Below are positions 49,411 through 63,434 of a stretch of DNA of 64,000 nucleotides, in pieces. Within the stretch, counting starts at the first letter, position 1, and each line of letters begins with the position of its first letter. The notes below the pieces were generated by a model, which made no database searches, was not told the DNA's origin, and saw nothing but the letters and a program-made list of their open reading frames with translations. The stretch covers positions 78,127,724 to 78,191,723 of the forward strand of contig CM076259.1 of NCBI GenBank assembly GCA_038380795.1, written 5' to 3'. Made by a program: the position numbers and the translations under genes. This stretch comes from Pyrocephalus nanus. Lineage: Eukaryota; Chordata; Aves; Passeriformes; Tyrannidae.

Positions 49411-52400
49411 AGAAAATTACTATTTTTGCCTTATATTAAGAGACTAATGTCGATTTTGGATGACTGGCATTAAACCTATATTTGCCTTTTTTTTTTTTTG
49501 GAAATGGAGTATTTTGTTCAAACCTTGTTCGGTAGTTTAAAACTCGTAATGCGGTTTAGCTTTTGGCGTGTTTTCACGAGCCTGGTAAAATTTTATTTAA
49601 AGTTAAACTTCATATACCAGTTGCCATTCATAAGGTGTGGGGGGGTATTCTTACCAGTTTACTTTTCTAAAGAACTTTAACCTGGGCACTCATGCTCTGC
49701 CTGTCCCCAGCCACAGCTCTTTTCAGATGTCATGAACAGTTTTCTTCATGTGTTCCTCCCAACATGCAGTCACTAGGAAATGCTGATTTTAGATAAATCT
49801 TGCATGTTTTCTTTTGAAAACAGGAAAAGGGTGAATGTGGTAAGGCTTTGCTCTTTACCAGTTGAGTAAACCGCAGTATGACTCTTGATTCGTATTTTTA
49901 AAACTTGTAAAATTGAATATTCTTCTTATGCCTGGTTTTGTGATCACCTTCTATATATATATAGTCACTGCCCGAAAATCTTCAGTAGTTAATACACAAA
50001 TGGGAATACTTAGCTTGAGAAACATTAGATGTGTACATATATATATGAAATATAATGGCTGGTCAAGAGTTTTGGTGCAGATATACGTTTATTCTGCTGT
50101 TTAAAAATCAGATTAATAGAAGTGACATGAAGCCACTGTAGTGTGTTATATAGGTTTTAAACTGATGGGTGCATTTCCCTGTTTTTTTTTCTACAGACTA
50201 GTTGATGAGCCGTGGTAACTTCTTATTTTCCCCTTTAAAGGCAGTTTGTGAAGTGTGTCATTATCTTCTGGAATCTAAACCTACTGCATACACAGTTTTT
50301 CAAATAGCCTTGCCATGTAATAATTGCAGCTGTTTTGCAACTGAAATGTTAAGGTTTCAGCGTGGAGCACTTAAGACAATCCAGGAAGTTTAATGCATCA
50401 TGGTTTTTGCAGAAGAGCTCTTCTAAAGTTGTCCCTGCCCTTGTAAGCCATTATTGCCTTAGATAATTTTAAAAGATTTTCTGTAATTTAGGCTTCTGGT
50501 ATGTGTTTGGGCATCTAAATGTTCTTCTGTATACTGTATCTATTCTTCAGATCTCTTGGGAGGCCTGTGGTTTTGTCTAAACTTTCAAAACAATGGCCCT
50601 TTCCAAAATCTTATTGTACTACCTGGTATTTTCTTAAAATGGCCATACTGCATGGATATCTGAGAAAATGTAAATTAATAGGAGGGTTAGGAGGTAGGAC
50701 AAATTCCTGAGCTTCATTAAGACAGAGCAAATTTAGAGAAAACGTAACAGTTCAGAGAAGTGTCAGTTTCTTGGTAGCTGATAAATAATTTTAAAACTGA
50801 TTCTTTGGAATCTGCAGAGAAGTGACCATCACTGACAAATCTAGTCTGAAAGGAATCTTTGGTCCAAATCGCGTTATGAAAAAATTAAACAGGAGTTAGT
50901 GGTTTGGTTTTCTTTCTCTAAGAAAGAACAAATAAAAAAGCAGCTTTATGGCAAGCTGTCTCTCGTGGCAAGCTCCCCAGCCCGTCTTTAGTCTTGTAGC
51001 TTCCCTTCTTATTCAAAAGCTCAGCTGTGTTTGAGCACCCATAAGAGACCTCGGATTTCTGCAGTCATACAAGATCACATGTGCCCTCAGCTGCTTGGCT
51101 GGAGTCTTGCAACCATTGTCATAATATTCACCAGAGTATTAGGTGGCTGTAAGCTAGTCATGGACAGTATCTTGATGCTTGTGCAATTTTTAGGTAAAAG
51201 GCACTTCAGGAAAAGTCTGGAAGTGAGGATGTAGTAAAGGCAAAAATACCAGTCTAAGAAGAGTAGGCTTGACAACATCTGTACTTCAGGCAAGATAGGA
51301 TAGAAGTGAGAAACCTTGAAAGGGAGTGATTTTGCTGTATCTGACTTTGGTCAGTAGAGTTGGAAATTGTGGCCAAATTTTTCTGCCAAGCTTTGTGAGA
51401 CTGCAGGGGAAGGCCTGCTGCAGCCAGTCCTGATGATGTGGGTAGTGCAGAGTAAGTAAAACTGAAGTTGCTTTGTGAGTTGTTACTCAGCTGATTAAAG
51501 ATCTGGAGTAATTACCTGAAATCTTGTAATAGAAGTATGGTAAATCATTAACAGCTGAAAGATTTTTTTTTTTTATTTGATGATTAATTAAACATAGTCC
51601 TAAGCATAGAATCACAGAATGTTAGAACAGTTTGACTGTTGATTTTTTTCTTAATTTTTTTGTATTGTTTTGTTTTTCTTTTAATTGAATGATACTGTAG
51701 TGTTTGGTTTGGTGTTCCTGTTCCAGGAAATGCATGAGCTAGAACTTTAGTAAGCTTAGCTGGTGTGGGACATATGTGTCCATGAGTTTATGCTATGGTG
51801 TTACAGGCCATCTTCTTTCTGTTTGGACATCCTTACCAGTTTGGTCAACACCTTTATTTCTGGGGGCACCTGTATCTCCAGCTCCAACAGCACATGACAA
51901 TTATGTATTTTCTTAAAGGAAGGAAGATTAGTTATGCAGAGATGTTCTAGTCTTCTCCCAGCTATGCTGTTTCCTACTAATTTAATTTTTTATTCTCCAT
52001 ATCCCGCTGTTTCTCCTTATGTCAGACAGTTATTAGTGATCTACTCATTTATGTATCTCTATAAATCTGTATTCCTCAACAGACTCCTGAAATATTTCTG
52101 CTGTAACCTCATTTATTGACTTCAGGTACATGTGCCTACACAAGTGAGTGACACTTCAGATTAAAGCACAAACCTTCAGGGACTACTGAGGACTTAATTT
52201 ATCGGTTGATTACTGTATAACTGCCATCGTGCACTTTCTTTCTTCTTATGGGAAACATCTGGAACTCACTGTTGATGAGATGAAAGTAGTTAACTGCTTG
52301 TAAATCAGGTAAGCCAGAAGATTACAAATGAAGCCTGTCATGTTTGGGTGATGGCACATTCCTGCCATTTGACAGGATTCCAGCACTTTCAGTGAAAATA

Positions 52401-55400
52401 CAGTTGAAGTTCTTCCCTCTGAGGTATTTGAGCATCGCCTGCTGGCCACAGCACACACACAAGTACAGGGTGCAGGAGCAGAGTCAAGGGGATGACAGGA
52501 AGGCTTTACCAGAGCAATCTATGGGAGGGACATATCCTTGGCATTAGATCTTCAAACATATATATGCTCACTTCAAAGTTTCTGGAAGTGGGCAGTCAAA
52601 AATCATGGTGAAGAACAATAATAGTAATTATACAAGTAATTTGAATGTGCTGACATTGTGTCCCTTCCATCTAGTATGGGCATGCTGCTGGCAAGGGTCC
52701 TTTACAATTCACTGTGTTTCAACCTTGCTTTTATTGCTTGTTTCAGCCTTACTCAGGAACCTGTTCTCATACCTTCAGATGGTGTTTCTGAGTTCACTAC
52801 AAAATGGTGCTCCAGAGGGGGGTCGACAGTGTGTCCTGAGAGGCTGGGCAGTGAGAAGGGCCAAATGCCATGTCCCAGCTTCATACGTTCAACAGTGTCT
52901 GCTCCTTGTTTTTGAACAGTTCAGCACGACCGTTCTTTTGCTGCTGCAATACTTAGTGTGGCTTGTGTGGGGTGGTTTGGTTTGGGTTTGGCTTTTTTGG
53001 GGGAGGGGAACTGGGGCGGGGGCTTTGTTTAGGGTTGGGTTTTTTCAGTGATTAAATCAAAAAGACAGTAGATTTCTTTTTAAATTTTATCTCCATTTTG
53101 GAGAAATTATTCAGGTAGGGAAGACATTCTTCATGATATTTTTCCCTGCTTTCCATGACTGTCTTTTGGTTTGTTCAGAATTATGCATTTGGTTGAGATA
53201 CATGAAATCATTAAACTGACTCGGCTGCAGCTATGCAAAGGAAAAAAATGTGCCTGTGAGAAGAAAAGTGTCGTCCCAGCAGGGCAGGCACACACACGTG
53301 CACAGTCTGACCTCTGCTTGCCCTCGGTGTGGCAGAAGATGAGCGAGCTGCTCATTCTCTGAAGGTCAGTAAGGGCAGGTGGGCCATGTTCTGCTCCCAC
53401 CTATTGTATGCACTAGGAATCAGTTGCTCTGGGATGTTACTGAGAAGGCCAGTGGACTTCCAGGGAGGCTCGTTCTCTCTCTTTGTAGCCCAAGGATACA
53501 AGAAGTAGTAGGGTTGTGACATTTCTTCTCTGGCCTCGCTTAGGACCTACAAAATGGAGCAGTCAGAAAGTCAGATGTTTCCTACCTTTTTCCTCAGGTT
53601 CTCACAAGGAGTGCTCTCTACTTTTCCACTGGAAACAGCTCTTCTCTGCCCACTGCAGCAAGGCTAGCAAGACAGCTGAGAAGAAATTAACGTTTTATTC
53701 TGTCACCCTTCTCCCAGTGTCTGCTGGCTGTAGTGACAGCAGCAGAGTTAAATCACACAGTTAAGTATGTTCTGCTGCTGCAGACCAGTGCAGCCCTGAG
53801 GCAGGTGGAGGGCAAGGCACAGGGGAAGCAGCGGGTGGCCTTAATTTTGCTGTTTATTCCAGAAAACTGGGTGACTGTAGTAACACCAGGCAAAAACTAC
53901 AGAGGAAAAAGAAGCTTACTTCCCTTCAAGAAGGACAATATCCAGGCCCAGGAGGGCAGAGCACAAATGAATTGACTAACATACCAGGAAAATGATGGTT
54001 TATTAAACCCAAATGTTTTCTGTTAGCCTTTTACCAGTTTCAAGTGGGAGTTTTCACTGGAAGAAACATGTTAGGTCCAGAACTGAATTTCTGAATAGAC
54101 CAAGACAAGCAGACAAATGTAGGCAGATTAAGATGTGACTAAATCCCCAGAGATTTTCTTGATGAGTGGATCATTTTAGGGTTACTATGTATGTCTATCT
54201 TTTCTGTCTTTCAAAACAGCTTTAACAACAGGTCTGTGAGGTCATGACTGCCCAGAATGGGACAGAATGTGCAATCTCAGTGTTTTGTTGGATAGGAAGG
54301 ATACTGTCTCCCTTTCACTCATCCCTGACACTTTTGAGGAATGTTGGTAAAATAATCTGAGCAAGCTATCTGCCATATCATTTGATGCAGGAAGACACTT
54401 CTGATTACTGTAAATGCACAATGTCCAAATAAATAGATACCCAGCAGAAGCCCCTACAGTCTTATGGCCATCTCTGTGCAGGAATGGGAAGGGAAAATTG
54501 TAGCCATGGAGTCCTCAGTGAAAACAGTGCCAAGAGAAAAAGGGGTTAAATAGGAAACAGAAATCGCATGAAAAGTGTTCTAGGGCTACAAATAGATGAT
54601 AGCAAAGACAAATACTCTCTCTTGCACTTTTTCTCAGCTTTGAATTTCACAGTCTGAGAAAATACAGCTAAAGCTACAACACTCCTAGTTCAAATACGCT
54701 ATATAGCATAAATCCATCTAAGTCAGGGCTAGTCACACCAAAAGAAGGTCATGGAACAACAAAGAAATATGCTCTTGGAAGGTTTACAGGAGTCAAGTGC
54801 TCTATTTACTGCAAAGCTTCAAAAGAAAATCTGAGCTGTCTGGAATAAAAGGGAAAGGAACCAGGGTAATGTGAAAATTTAGGCTGGTATAAAGTATAAA
54901 TTGTATTAAAACGATGTTGCTTCTGCAAATAATTTGTTGAATGTTTTTTCATGGGTCTTGGTAAATTTATTTGGAATATCAAGGAACTGGGCGTTTTCAG
55001 AAAGTCATGATGCAGAAGTTGATATTGAAGAAGTTTGTTCTTGTTAAAAAGACAGAGTACATGAAGAAAAGTATTGTCATAATGCATCTTGAGCACCATC
55101 ATTGTTCAGTTCACAAGCATGCTGATACACAGCTCTCATGCCTCCTTGAGTTACAGATCCTTGAGAATTGTAAAAGTCTTGGCATCATGCCCTCAGCTCC
55201 ACCAGTTCTGCTCTTCTGCAAGGCTGCTATTTGATAAATGTTTTAGACTTTCTTTTGGCCTCCTCTCTTCCATCAACCAGAGAGGCTGGACTTGCCAGAC
55301 GTAGCACTAGCCAGAGGACCTAATTTGGAAGGGACAAGTTCCAGCCCTTTGCATTTATTTGTGTGGGTGCAAACAGGTTTTTTTTCTTTTATTTTTTGAC

Positions 55401-58400
55401 ACAGCTTCAAGACAGTAGCCACATGTTGATGAGTGAAGGCATGGGAAAAAGCAGGTATGTCTCATGCCTCCATGCCTTGCAGGCAGTGGCAGTATCAACA
55501 GCAGGGGCAAAGGACATTTGATAAGGCTAACAAATCAGAGAGCAGTAATTATTACCCACCCCCTTTCATTATAACTTTGGGCCATTTGTTTCATCATCTC
55601 TCTGCCTGTCCTGGCAGTTGAATAATTCTTGTTGCAGTTTTTTCCCCTCTCTCTGTTTTTCATTGTCACAGAAACTCCTGTTGAAATTAGTAGTTAACAC
55701 CTGGAGGTCTTTGGGAAGCAGCACAGAAGTCTGTAGTAAAGGATCACAGATTGGTATCAGTGAATTGGTAACATGACAAATTAGATTTCTAAAATTTGGC
55801 ATTTTTGAGGGGCTAGGTTTATTCCTGTACATGAACATTGACAGGATTTTTACATGTGGAGGAGACTGAATTCATACTATGGTCACCAAGCAGAGCAGTT
55901 CTCATTTTCAACTATTCTGTTAAACAGTGAGTAACTGAAGGCCACTCCTACAACACCACAGTGGTTAATCAGGCCAGCCGTCATTATCTGGCAGATACAC
56001 AGGCGACTGTCATAGTAGCTGCCACTCACAGCAGCATTAAATATAAACCACAGCATTAAAATAACAAACAGAAGAGGAAAGCTGGGCTGCAGAAGGATTA
56101 TCCTGGGTCCCGTCCATACTGAAAACACCACATGACCTTCTTCACAAAATGGTAGTCAGTCACTTGGTTGTGTGGCAGTGAGTGATCCCTTGGTGAAACT
56201 CTGGAAGGCAGCCTTTTCTCAAAATTACTCTTGATAGAGATTTTTCTTGTCTGCTTAGAGCACAGATTTGGAAGCTTAATTCAGTATTTCTGAAGATGAT
56301 GATGATGCTCTTTTTTTGATGATTGTGTGCTTCCGCCATGGATGACAATGGCTTTCTGTGTGGTGTATGGTCTACATCTACTGGCCAAAATTATGTCATT
56401 TTTACTTTCAGTTTAACTTCAGTTTAATTGTCTTGATTTAAGCCTCTTGCACTAACACTAAGCTGCTTTTGTTTTTACTTTGGATCCAATAATTTTAATG
56501 TTTCCTCCATATGGCAGTGGGTTTTCGAAGGAAAAAACAAGGTCTGAGATGGAGTTATTTGAATGGATTCAAATTTGGAAAGTGAAACTAAAAACATAAA
56601 TAGGAAATACCAAGATATTGTGACATATATGTAGGAATTCCTGGGTGATATAAACATATTCAAAAATTTGACAAATTTTTTCACTTTTGTGTTCAATCCT
56701 TTTGTATCTACAGTGGATTTTCTACACCTTCAGTAACTGGATAAACAGCACAGCTACTCCTTTGGGATGAATGCCAGAGAATAACAGTTATAAAATACAT
56801 TTCAGTGATTCTAAACAATGAATTAGACCTCCTTGTCAAAAGCATTTTTGTCAACCATAACTGGCCTGTGGGCTTATTCTCGGAGTGTGGTGTACTTAGC
56901 CAAGTTTCCTTTGTAGTCACTTGGATTATTAGCATAAGGAAAAAATACAGGTCTGTCAACCCAGTTTTTTAGTCTAATAGGAATATTGGTAAATATTGTC
57001 CCTTTGAGAATATTTAACCATTTGTTGGATTGGTAAAACCAATATCGCTTTACTGGGGTCTGAAATCTGGGTCCTCTTCCAGTTGTGGCTGTGTCCTGTG
57101 AGGCCAGACTGGGGGGCTTCACTCCCAAAGGTGGTATGTTGGGGACTATATTCCTGTTAGATCTGTAGGCTGAAATGCTCATGTGACCACCTTGAGCTCA
57201 TTTCATTTCAAACACACTTGGTTAGCCAAGGTCTCCTACTTAAACCAGCTAATTTCAACTAAACACCTTGTGGAGTAATCATATCATCCTTTCTCTCAAG
57301 TCACCCACCAGGCAGTTTGGGAGGTCTTGCAGGTCACTTCTGCTACCAGGTACAGTCTGTGCTTAAGGACAGGCCTAACATAATTATGTCCCACTATTCA
57401 TCTGATGAAGAGTCTGTGGTATTTGCTGGGATGCACTGGTACCTGGGTTATTTGAGGAATAACTCTGCTTTTTGACATGACAAAAAGCAGTAGCATCAAA
57501 ATGATGTTTCAGATTATTCTATAAACAGAATAATATATTTAGAGTATGCACTATATTTGGAACACGTGTTCTTACCTTCTTGATCTCAGCAAATTTACTG
57601 GTTGAGAAAATCTTACTGGCAATCAGTGAAAGCTCTATTTTGGGATTTTCTTTTTCCTACTTTTTACCTTTTGCCATTAAAGGATAATGTACTACGTGCA
57701 GTCTTGTATATACGGATTTCAGAAATGTTTAAAAATTATGTAAAGTCAGTCAAAGTGCTAGGTAGGCTGGTTATATTTAACTTCTCTATGACTTCTTTAA
57801 ATGTTTCTTTCATTTACTATTATAGTAGAGCATAACTTCTGAAGCTAGCAAATCCAAATTGCTGGTACCACTGGGCTGAGTTATAAAAGAGTTTTTAACT
57901 AAGGAGAAATAAAGGCTAAATTATACAAACCTTTAGATTAGGCTTAGTTAGAAATTGAACATTCCTTAAATGTTGTCTCATGGAGAGCTGTGCTGGTAAA
58001 TCAAGCTCACAAGCTTTTTTCTACCTATTTCCCCCCTCCAGTTTCCTAGAACCAGTTCCCCAGTTCTTTGGCCACAACTGCTCTTTTGGAGACACACTGA
58101 AAAGCTGCCAAATGTCCTTCTTTTATTTCACGTTGATTCATGTGACACTTTTTAGAATATGAAGGTTTCCTGGTCCCTGCTGCACTGACCTGTGCATGAG
58201 CATCATGACCTGCAAGTACAATAGTCTTCCTACTCACAAGTCGCACTTGCTCCCAGAGCAATGCCTCTGTGGACACCTTGTGCCAACTCCATTTGCTGTG
58301 CCCTTCCGAATGAGGTTTCATAAGCTTCTTACAAACCACAGCATCACATGCCATGGGGCTGGACATATATAGGAAGTGGACTTGAAAACTAACAGATATG

Positions 58401-59995
58401 ATCAGCTGATGGATAGTTTGTGGAAGAGAAATCTCCAGCACGGGCATGCTTGCGAGAGTTCAGTTTGCGTGATATGAGTGTCTGAACCCCCCCTTCAGAA
58501 ATATCCAGACTCCTCTGTAAAGTACAACAGGGACCTGGACTAGCAACAATAGGATTAAATAAAAATACCAAACAAAACCACAGCTAAAACTGGGATTAGA
58601 AACAATTTTTTTAATATAACTTACAGTATAAATGAAATTTAGTATAAACACATTCCACCTTGGGAAAAAAAGAATTGCTCTGTTTTACTTACTTTGTTGT
58701 AAATATCATGATTTCTATACACAATTTTTTTCTTTTCATGTTGGAACTTCACTACTGAAATTTTACTTTGCCCATTAGTTTGCCTGAAAACAAGTGTCAG
58801 CCAGAGTTCAGCTCTCCATTACACAGAGCGAGCTTTAAAGACAGTGATCCGTGGCAGGCACACAAACAAACACAAGGGTCTCTGCCTTTTAGATAAACCC
58901 ATTTTCCTCCCCCTTCAGCCAGTAAACAGCTTCTGGCTGCAGATTTGGTCCTATATAGAAGAGATTTTTAAGATGCCAGCTGACCTGTCCAACAGCCTGG
59001 TAATCCTCAAATCATCTGCTCGCCATGCTCACATGGAGATGTCACCAAAAGGGCTTGTTGACAACCTTCTGTTGCATTAAAGATAAGTCTGTAAAACTGC
59101 CACTGTGTTACTCAGTTCAACTTCACCACATGGTTGAATAAAACTTCCCCTTCTGACAAATTCAGAAAGACTGTTGACAAGATTGTATGAAAAAAAAACT
59201 TTTAGTTTCCAGTTTGGTTTAGATTACATTGACAGTTTTCTGTACAACAGCAAGGAACCCTTTTTAAAAAATAATAATAAAAAAAAAATTAACAAATCAT
59301 TTCAGAAGTCTGAATGTTCTTTCCATGCACATTCTCATACCATGCACTTTAAACCATCCAAATACCATATTTTATATTAATGTGAAGCTAAAATATTTTA
59401 ATCAGTAACAGATTTATGCCAGTTATTAATTTTTTACTTTTGTCATGGAAAGTGACAATTCTCAGGTCTTAATAAGAACTCGTATGGCAAGAAGTCAGTA
59501 ATTTAGTGATCAAATACAAACTGTGATATTATAAGCATCTATGAATCCTTCAATCAAATTTTGCATTGAGTAATAAATACTAATCTCAGCTAAACTGTTT
59601 TGTTACACATACAGCATGCTCTGATCCCAAACAACTCCTTAATCCACTATTTTAATAATAGTCTATGGATTAAGGGATCTATACTGTATACTGATGCAAT
59701 GTATTGAGTTCAGGTTCCTCAGATGAATATTTCCGTGATCCATTTTAATGGCACACAAGCCATCGTAGCATTATGGTGTCAACAAGCCTGCAGATTATCT
59801 CCTGACTTTCAAAGCATCTTGCAGGAAAGCGAGTTTAATGAATCTCCAAAAAGGTGAAAACATTATCAAACCTATGGGAGGAGCGGACTTCAAAATGAAA
59901 GTTGAGATTCTGTAATTACCAACAAGTATTTATATACAACCAGCTATAAGATATACAGAATGTTTTGAGTTTTGAAATCTGTCAAAATAACAATG
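49411..59995. other. Downstream intergenic, repeat-poor
   Basis: Mostly unique AT-rich DNA with one CR1 tail remnant at 51.6 kb. A 133-codon minus-strand frame at 58046-58447 was not recognised. No CpG island or CLYBL-like exon was seen. Confidence 0.55.
51604..51632 (-). mobile_element. CR1 tail remnant
   Basis: CATAGAATCACAGAATGTTAG matches the reverse-complement CR1 terminal octamer repeats plus a few bases of 3' UTR. Nothing recognisable continues beyond it. Confidence 0.5.
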
Positions 59996-60328
59996 TTAAG
60001 AAGGACAGTCTGCTTTCTTGGCCTCCTTCCCCTCAACACATGCATCACAATTTTCTCCTAGCATTCTCATTTTCCTCTTACAGCTTGCCAGTATTTCATG
60101 TAGGAAACCCATCATGATGGACTTTACTCTTTTCAAAACTAAATTTGCTCCAAATAGGTCCATATCTGTTATAGTTCTGCTTCTGAACTGTAGTATCACC
60201 TGCCTAACATTAAGTAAAACCTTTTGCGCTGGCGGCAGAGGTTCTCCAGCACCACGTAAGTGTCCCCACCACCCAGTTTCACCTGGCAGCCTCACTAGGT
60301 GTTTAAAGTTATTTTTCTCAAGCCCTGC
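59996..60328 (-). other. Weak terminal-exon candidate, minus strand
   Basis: On the minus strand a good acceptor (TGTTCTTTCCCTGACTACAG) opens a phase-0 frame of 110 codons to TAA. The peptide is fairly protein-like, with a long amphipathic stretch near LVLKRVKSIMMGFLHEIL and a Cys-containing tail (ENCDACVEGKEAKKADCPS). A second open frame of 54 codons (60318-60482) overlaps its upstream end in another phase. I do not recognise either. Frames of this length are expected by chance in 64 kb. Confidence 0.2.
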
Positions 60329-60482
60329 CTGTAGTCAGGGAAAGAACACACTGCTGCAGGAGTAGGAGTTGTTGTTGCTCTGAGGTGCCCTCTTCTCCTT
60401 GAGCAAGAAAGGTGTTGAGGATGAGCCAAGGCAGGCTGGAGTCAGTGCCCATACTCAGCACCACATCCTCTGGGAGAGGCAT

Positions 60483-63289
60483 CAGCACCGCTCACAGTCC
60501 TCACTCCGAGCTAAAGTGCTGGGACTCCTCCCCAGTGGGCATTGTGTTAGCAAGTCCAAGGTAACACATGCAGGGGAGAGCATCTTTCATCATCCCCATG
60601 CATCAATCACCACTACATGACCAGATAACACTCAGGAAATACAACCCCACTCCAGTCCAGTTCAGCATCTACTCAATGTACAGCACCAAATGAAATGAGT
60701 GGATATGTGAAGAATGAAGAAGAAACCAAATACAGAAACCACACCACTTTTTGTAATAGATCACCTGCTCCCACCTGGAGGATTGTGAAGCACATCCCTC
60801 CAAAGTCTCTTAAAAACTCTGTTTTCTTTTCCTCAGTTTCTTCCCCCTGCCTGCTTCTAATCTCTCCCAGCCAATGTACAGAGCACATGGAGTGGGTGCT
60901 GCTTCCCAGCATGGAAATATTTTGACTTTTCTGAACCCCAGTGATTTCATAGAGTCCCTTTTCAATAATCTCCTCCCAAAGTTGCAAAGTACATAACAGC
61001 ATCCAAACTGTATGGCAAAACAATTCACTGTAATGTTCTCCTGATGTCGGGAAATAGGAATTCTTCATATCGCTTACCAAGCATTTTCTTTAGATTATGG
61101 CTGGACCTGTTCTCGCAGTTTCTACACCTTGCAGTTTCACCTCAGCTACTGGCCCTTTGTTTTTTCCAGATGCTTCTCCCGTCTTTTACTTTCTTTTTCC
61201 ATCTGTTGATGATACTTACCAGCATCCCTAGCTTACTGGGGAAGAATTTGATTTCAAAGGTGGAGAACCAGACTTGGACAAGCAGCCTCTAGATAACATC
61301 CTTGGTGATGAGGTTGGGACAGGCAAGGGGTATTTATCTTTCTTGAGGAGCTTCCTGTGATCTGGGGAGGATCCAGGAGCATAAGGATTTCCCCTGGTTC
61401 AGAAGGATGATGGTAGCAGAGCCTCTCTGCCCTCCCTGAGAGAAGGAAGCAGCTGCCTGAGTGGTGCTTTGAGATGGTTGAGAAAGGGAAGCTGGGGTGC
61501 TTTGGGCCCTTCAAGACTGCAGAGAAAGCTTTTCTTGATGAAAGGATCCTGTCTCGATACACCAGGCCTAGTCAATCCATTTTCACCAAAATCCACTTTC
61601 CATCCCACTAAATGCACAGGCTCCAGATGATGTACTCTACATGGGTTTGTGGTAGATTAAAACAGCTGTTTTCAGCACTGCTGAAATACAACACGCACTG
61701 CAATTCTGTTAAACGTAACAGTGCAATGAATAGAGACTGGACAATTTTTCACCCACAAAAGCTATACAGTGTTTGCTGGTTTATTTTTAGTCTAATATAA
61801 ATAAAGTTTTGCAGGAGGTCGCTAAGATTTTTTTATTGTTGGAAAGCAGGTTCTTCCTTTGGATCTCCTTCTCCTATGGGAGTAGGATGTGTAACTTGAG
61901 GGAGTGCTGTGAGCTGCCAGGTGGCATGGGAGGCACTGCAGGAGAAAGCTCCTATGGGTGACAAGTGGTCCCTGAGCCAGGAGGCAGCAAACACTTGGGC
62001 AGGTAGGAGCTCAGGCCCAAGGTAGCATGTTCACCACAGGAGCACTTTAACACTGCTGGCCAGCAAAAATGAGTGCCTGTCAGAAGGAGGCAGAGAAATC
62101 TCAGCAACAGTGGTGCCGCCAGTTATTTATTTCCCGTTCTTGCACAATGAGCTGAGGAGGACACCCCTTGGTGTTCAAAACACCAAGAGGAAGGCACAAC
62201 ATGCTTTGGCTGTTATGATGCTCATTTCTTTCTTGAAAATCAAAGTAAATGAGTGTAAAGAGGACACTGACATGCAATAGCTTCAGGCAGCAGCAGCACA
62301 GGGCTTTTTTCTACTCAGATTCCAATAAAAAATTATTTATTTTTATCAGCATGGCTTATTAATAGTTCTACAGTATTCCTGTTCTATTCTGCTTTTTTCT
62401 TTTCTCATTCAAAAATACTTGCTTTAGTCACTAATCATACCATTAAGAGATCATTAAAGAATTTGAAAATGACTGTAGAACAATGACCAGCACATATTCT
62501 TTTCCAAAATATCTGGTTTGCTCTTTCACAGCAACCTTATGCTTTCAACATTTCAGAAGATACAAGACCAACATTATAAAAAAGGTGTTTGAAGTACAAC
62601 AGTTGCAAAAAACAGTGTACATTAAATGTATATTGCAGCACTGTGGCTGGTGGGATGCTTTACTGAAATAAGAGAAGGAAAACTGGTAGGCAGTTACCTT
62701 TTTTTATTTTAGATATCTTGCCTAATGCATTATAGTTGCTAAATTATTTTCAACAGCACAGTCTGTGAGTAATTCAACCTTTGAAATTTGTTTTCTATCT
62801 GACAAGATGCAGGATCGCTCTCTCGGATTAATTTCTGTGGGTAGTTATCTCACATTCAGCTGTAACACTTGTGCAGGTGAGTTTTTGCAAGGAGACACAA
62901 AACCCAGTAGCACCCACAGAAGTATCATAACACTGATGACCAGCCCCCCATGAGCCCAGTGACCCTTTTCTGCACGTATTCTTCTTGTATGTGTGGCTCC
63001 AGGGGTCTTAGCCCCAACCATACTGTTGCTGTAAGACTCACATCCTCACAACCACCTGCTGCTTAACTCTTGAGGATGTCAGTGGGAGTTAGGCTCATAA
63101 ATACTTTCTGAGCATCCTGGAAAATGTTACATTGGCTTGATCCAATTAAGGGAAAACACAGCATCTTTAAAAAGGCTTCCAATTTTAAAAGGGCAAGGCA
63201 GATGAACAGTATTTTTCTCAGAATACAGAAAGGAAAAGACAGTAATGAGATTTAATGAGTGTCTCTGTGGTTCCATGATAATTTACAAG
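60483..63289. other. Downstream intergenic, nothing recognised
   Basis: Minus-strand frames at 60673-61080 and 61254-61562 lack recognisable domains. No known repeat found. Confidence 0.5.
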
Positions 63290-63434
63290 TCAAAGGGGCA
63301 TACATTATTTGGACAATGCTCTCAGGCACGTGGTGTTACTCTTGGGGCTGTCCTGAGCAGGGCCAGGAGTTGGACTTTGACGATCCTTGTGGGTCCCTAT
63401 CCAGTATAAGGATATTCTATGATTCTGTGATTCA
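63290..63434 (+). mobile_element. CR1 LINE 3' end
   Basis: ATTATTTGGACAATGCTCTC, GGGCCAGGAGTTGGACTTTG, CGATCCTTGTGGGTCCC, and the tail ATTCTATGATTCTGTGATT. Short, 5'-truncated copy. Confidence 0.88.

Noticed and set aside
58046..58447. 133-codon minus-strand frame
   Set aside because: No recognisable family, no clear splice context or promoter. A handful of frames this long are expected by chance in 64 kb over six frames.
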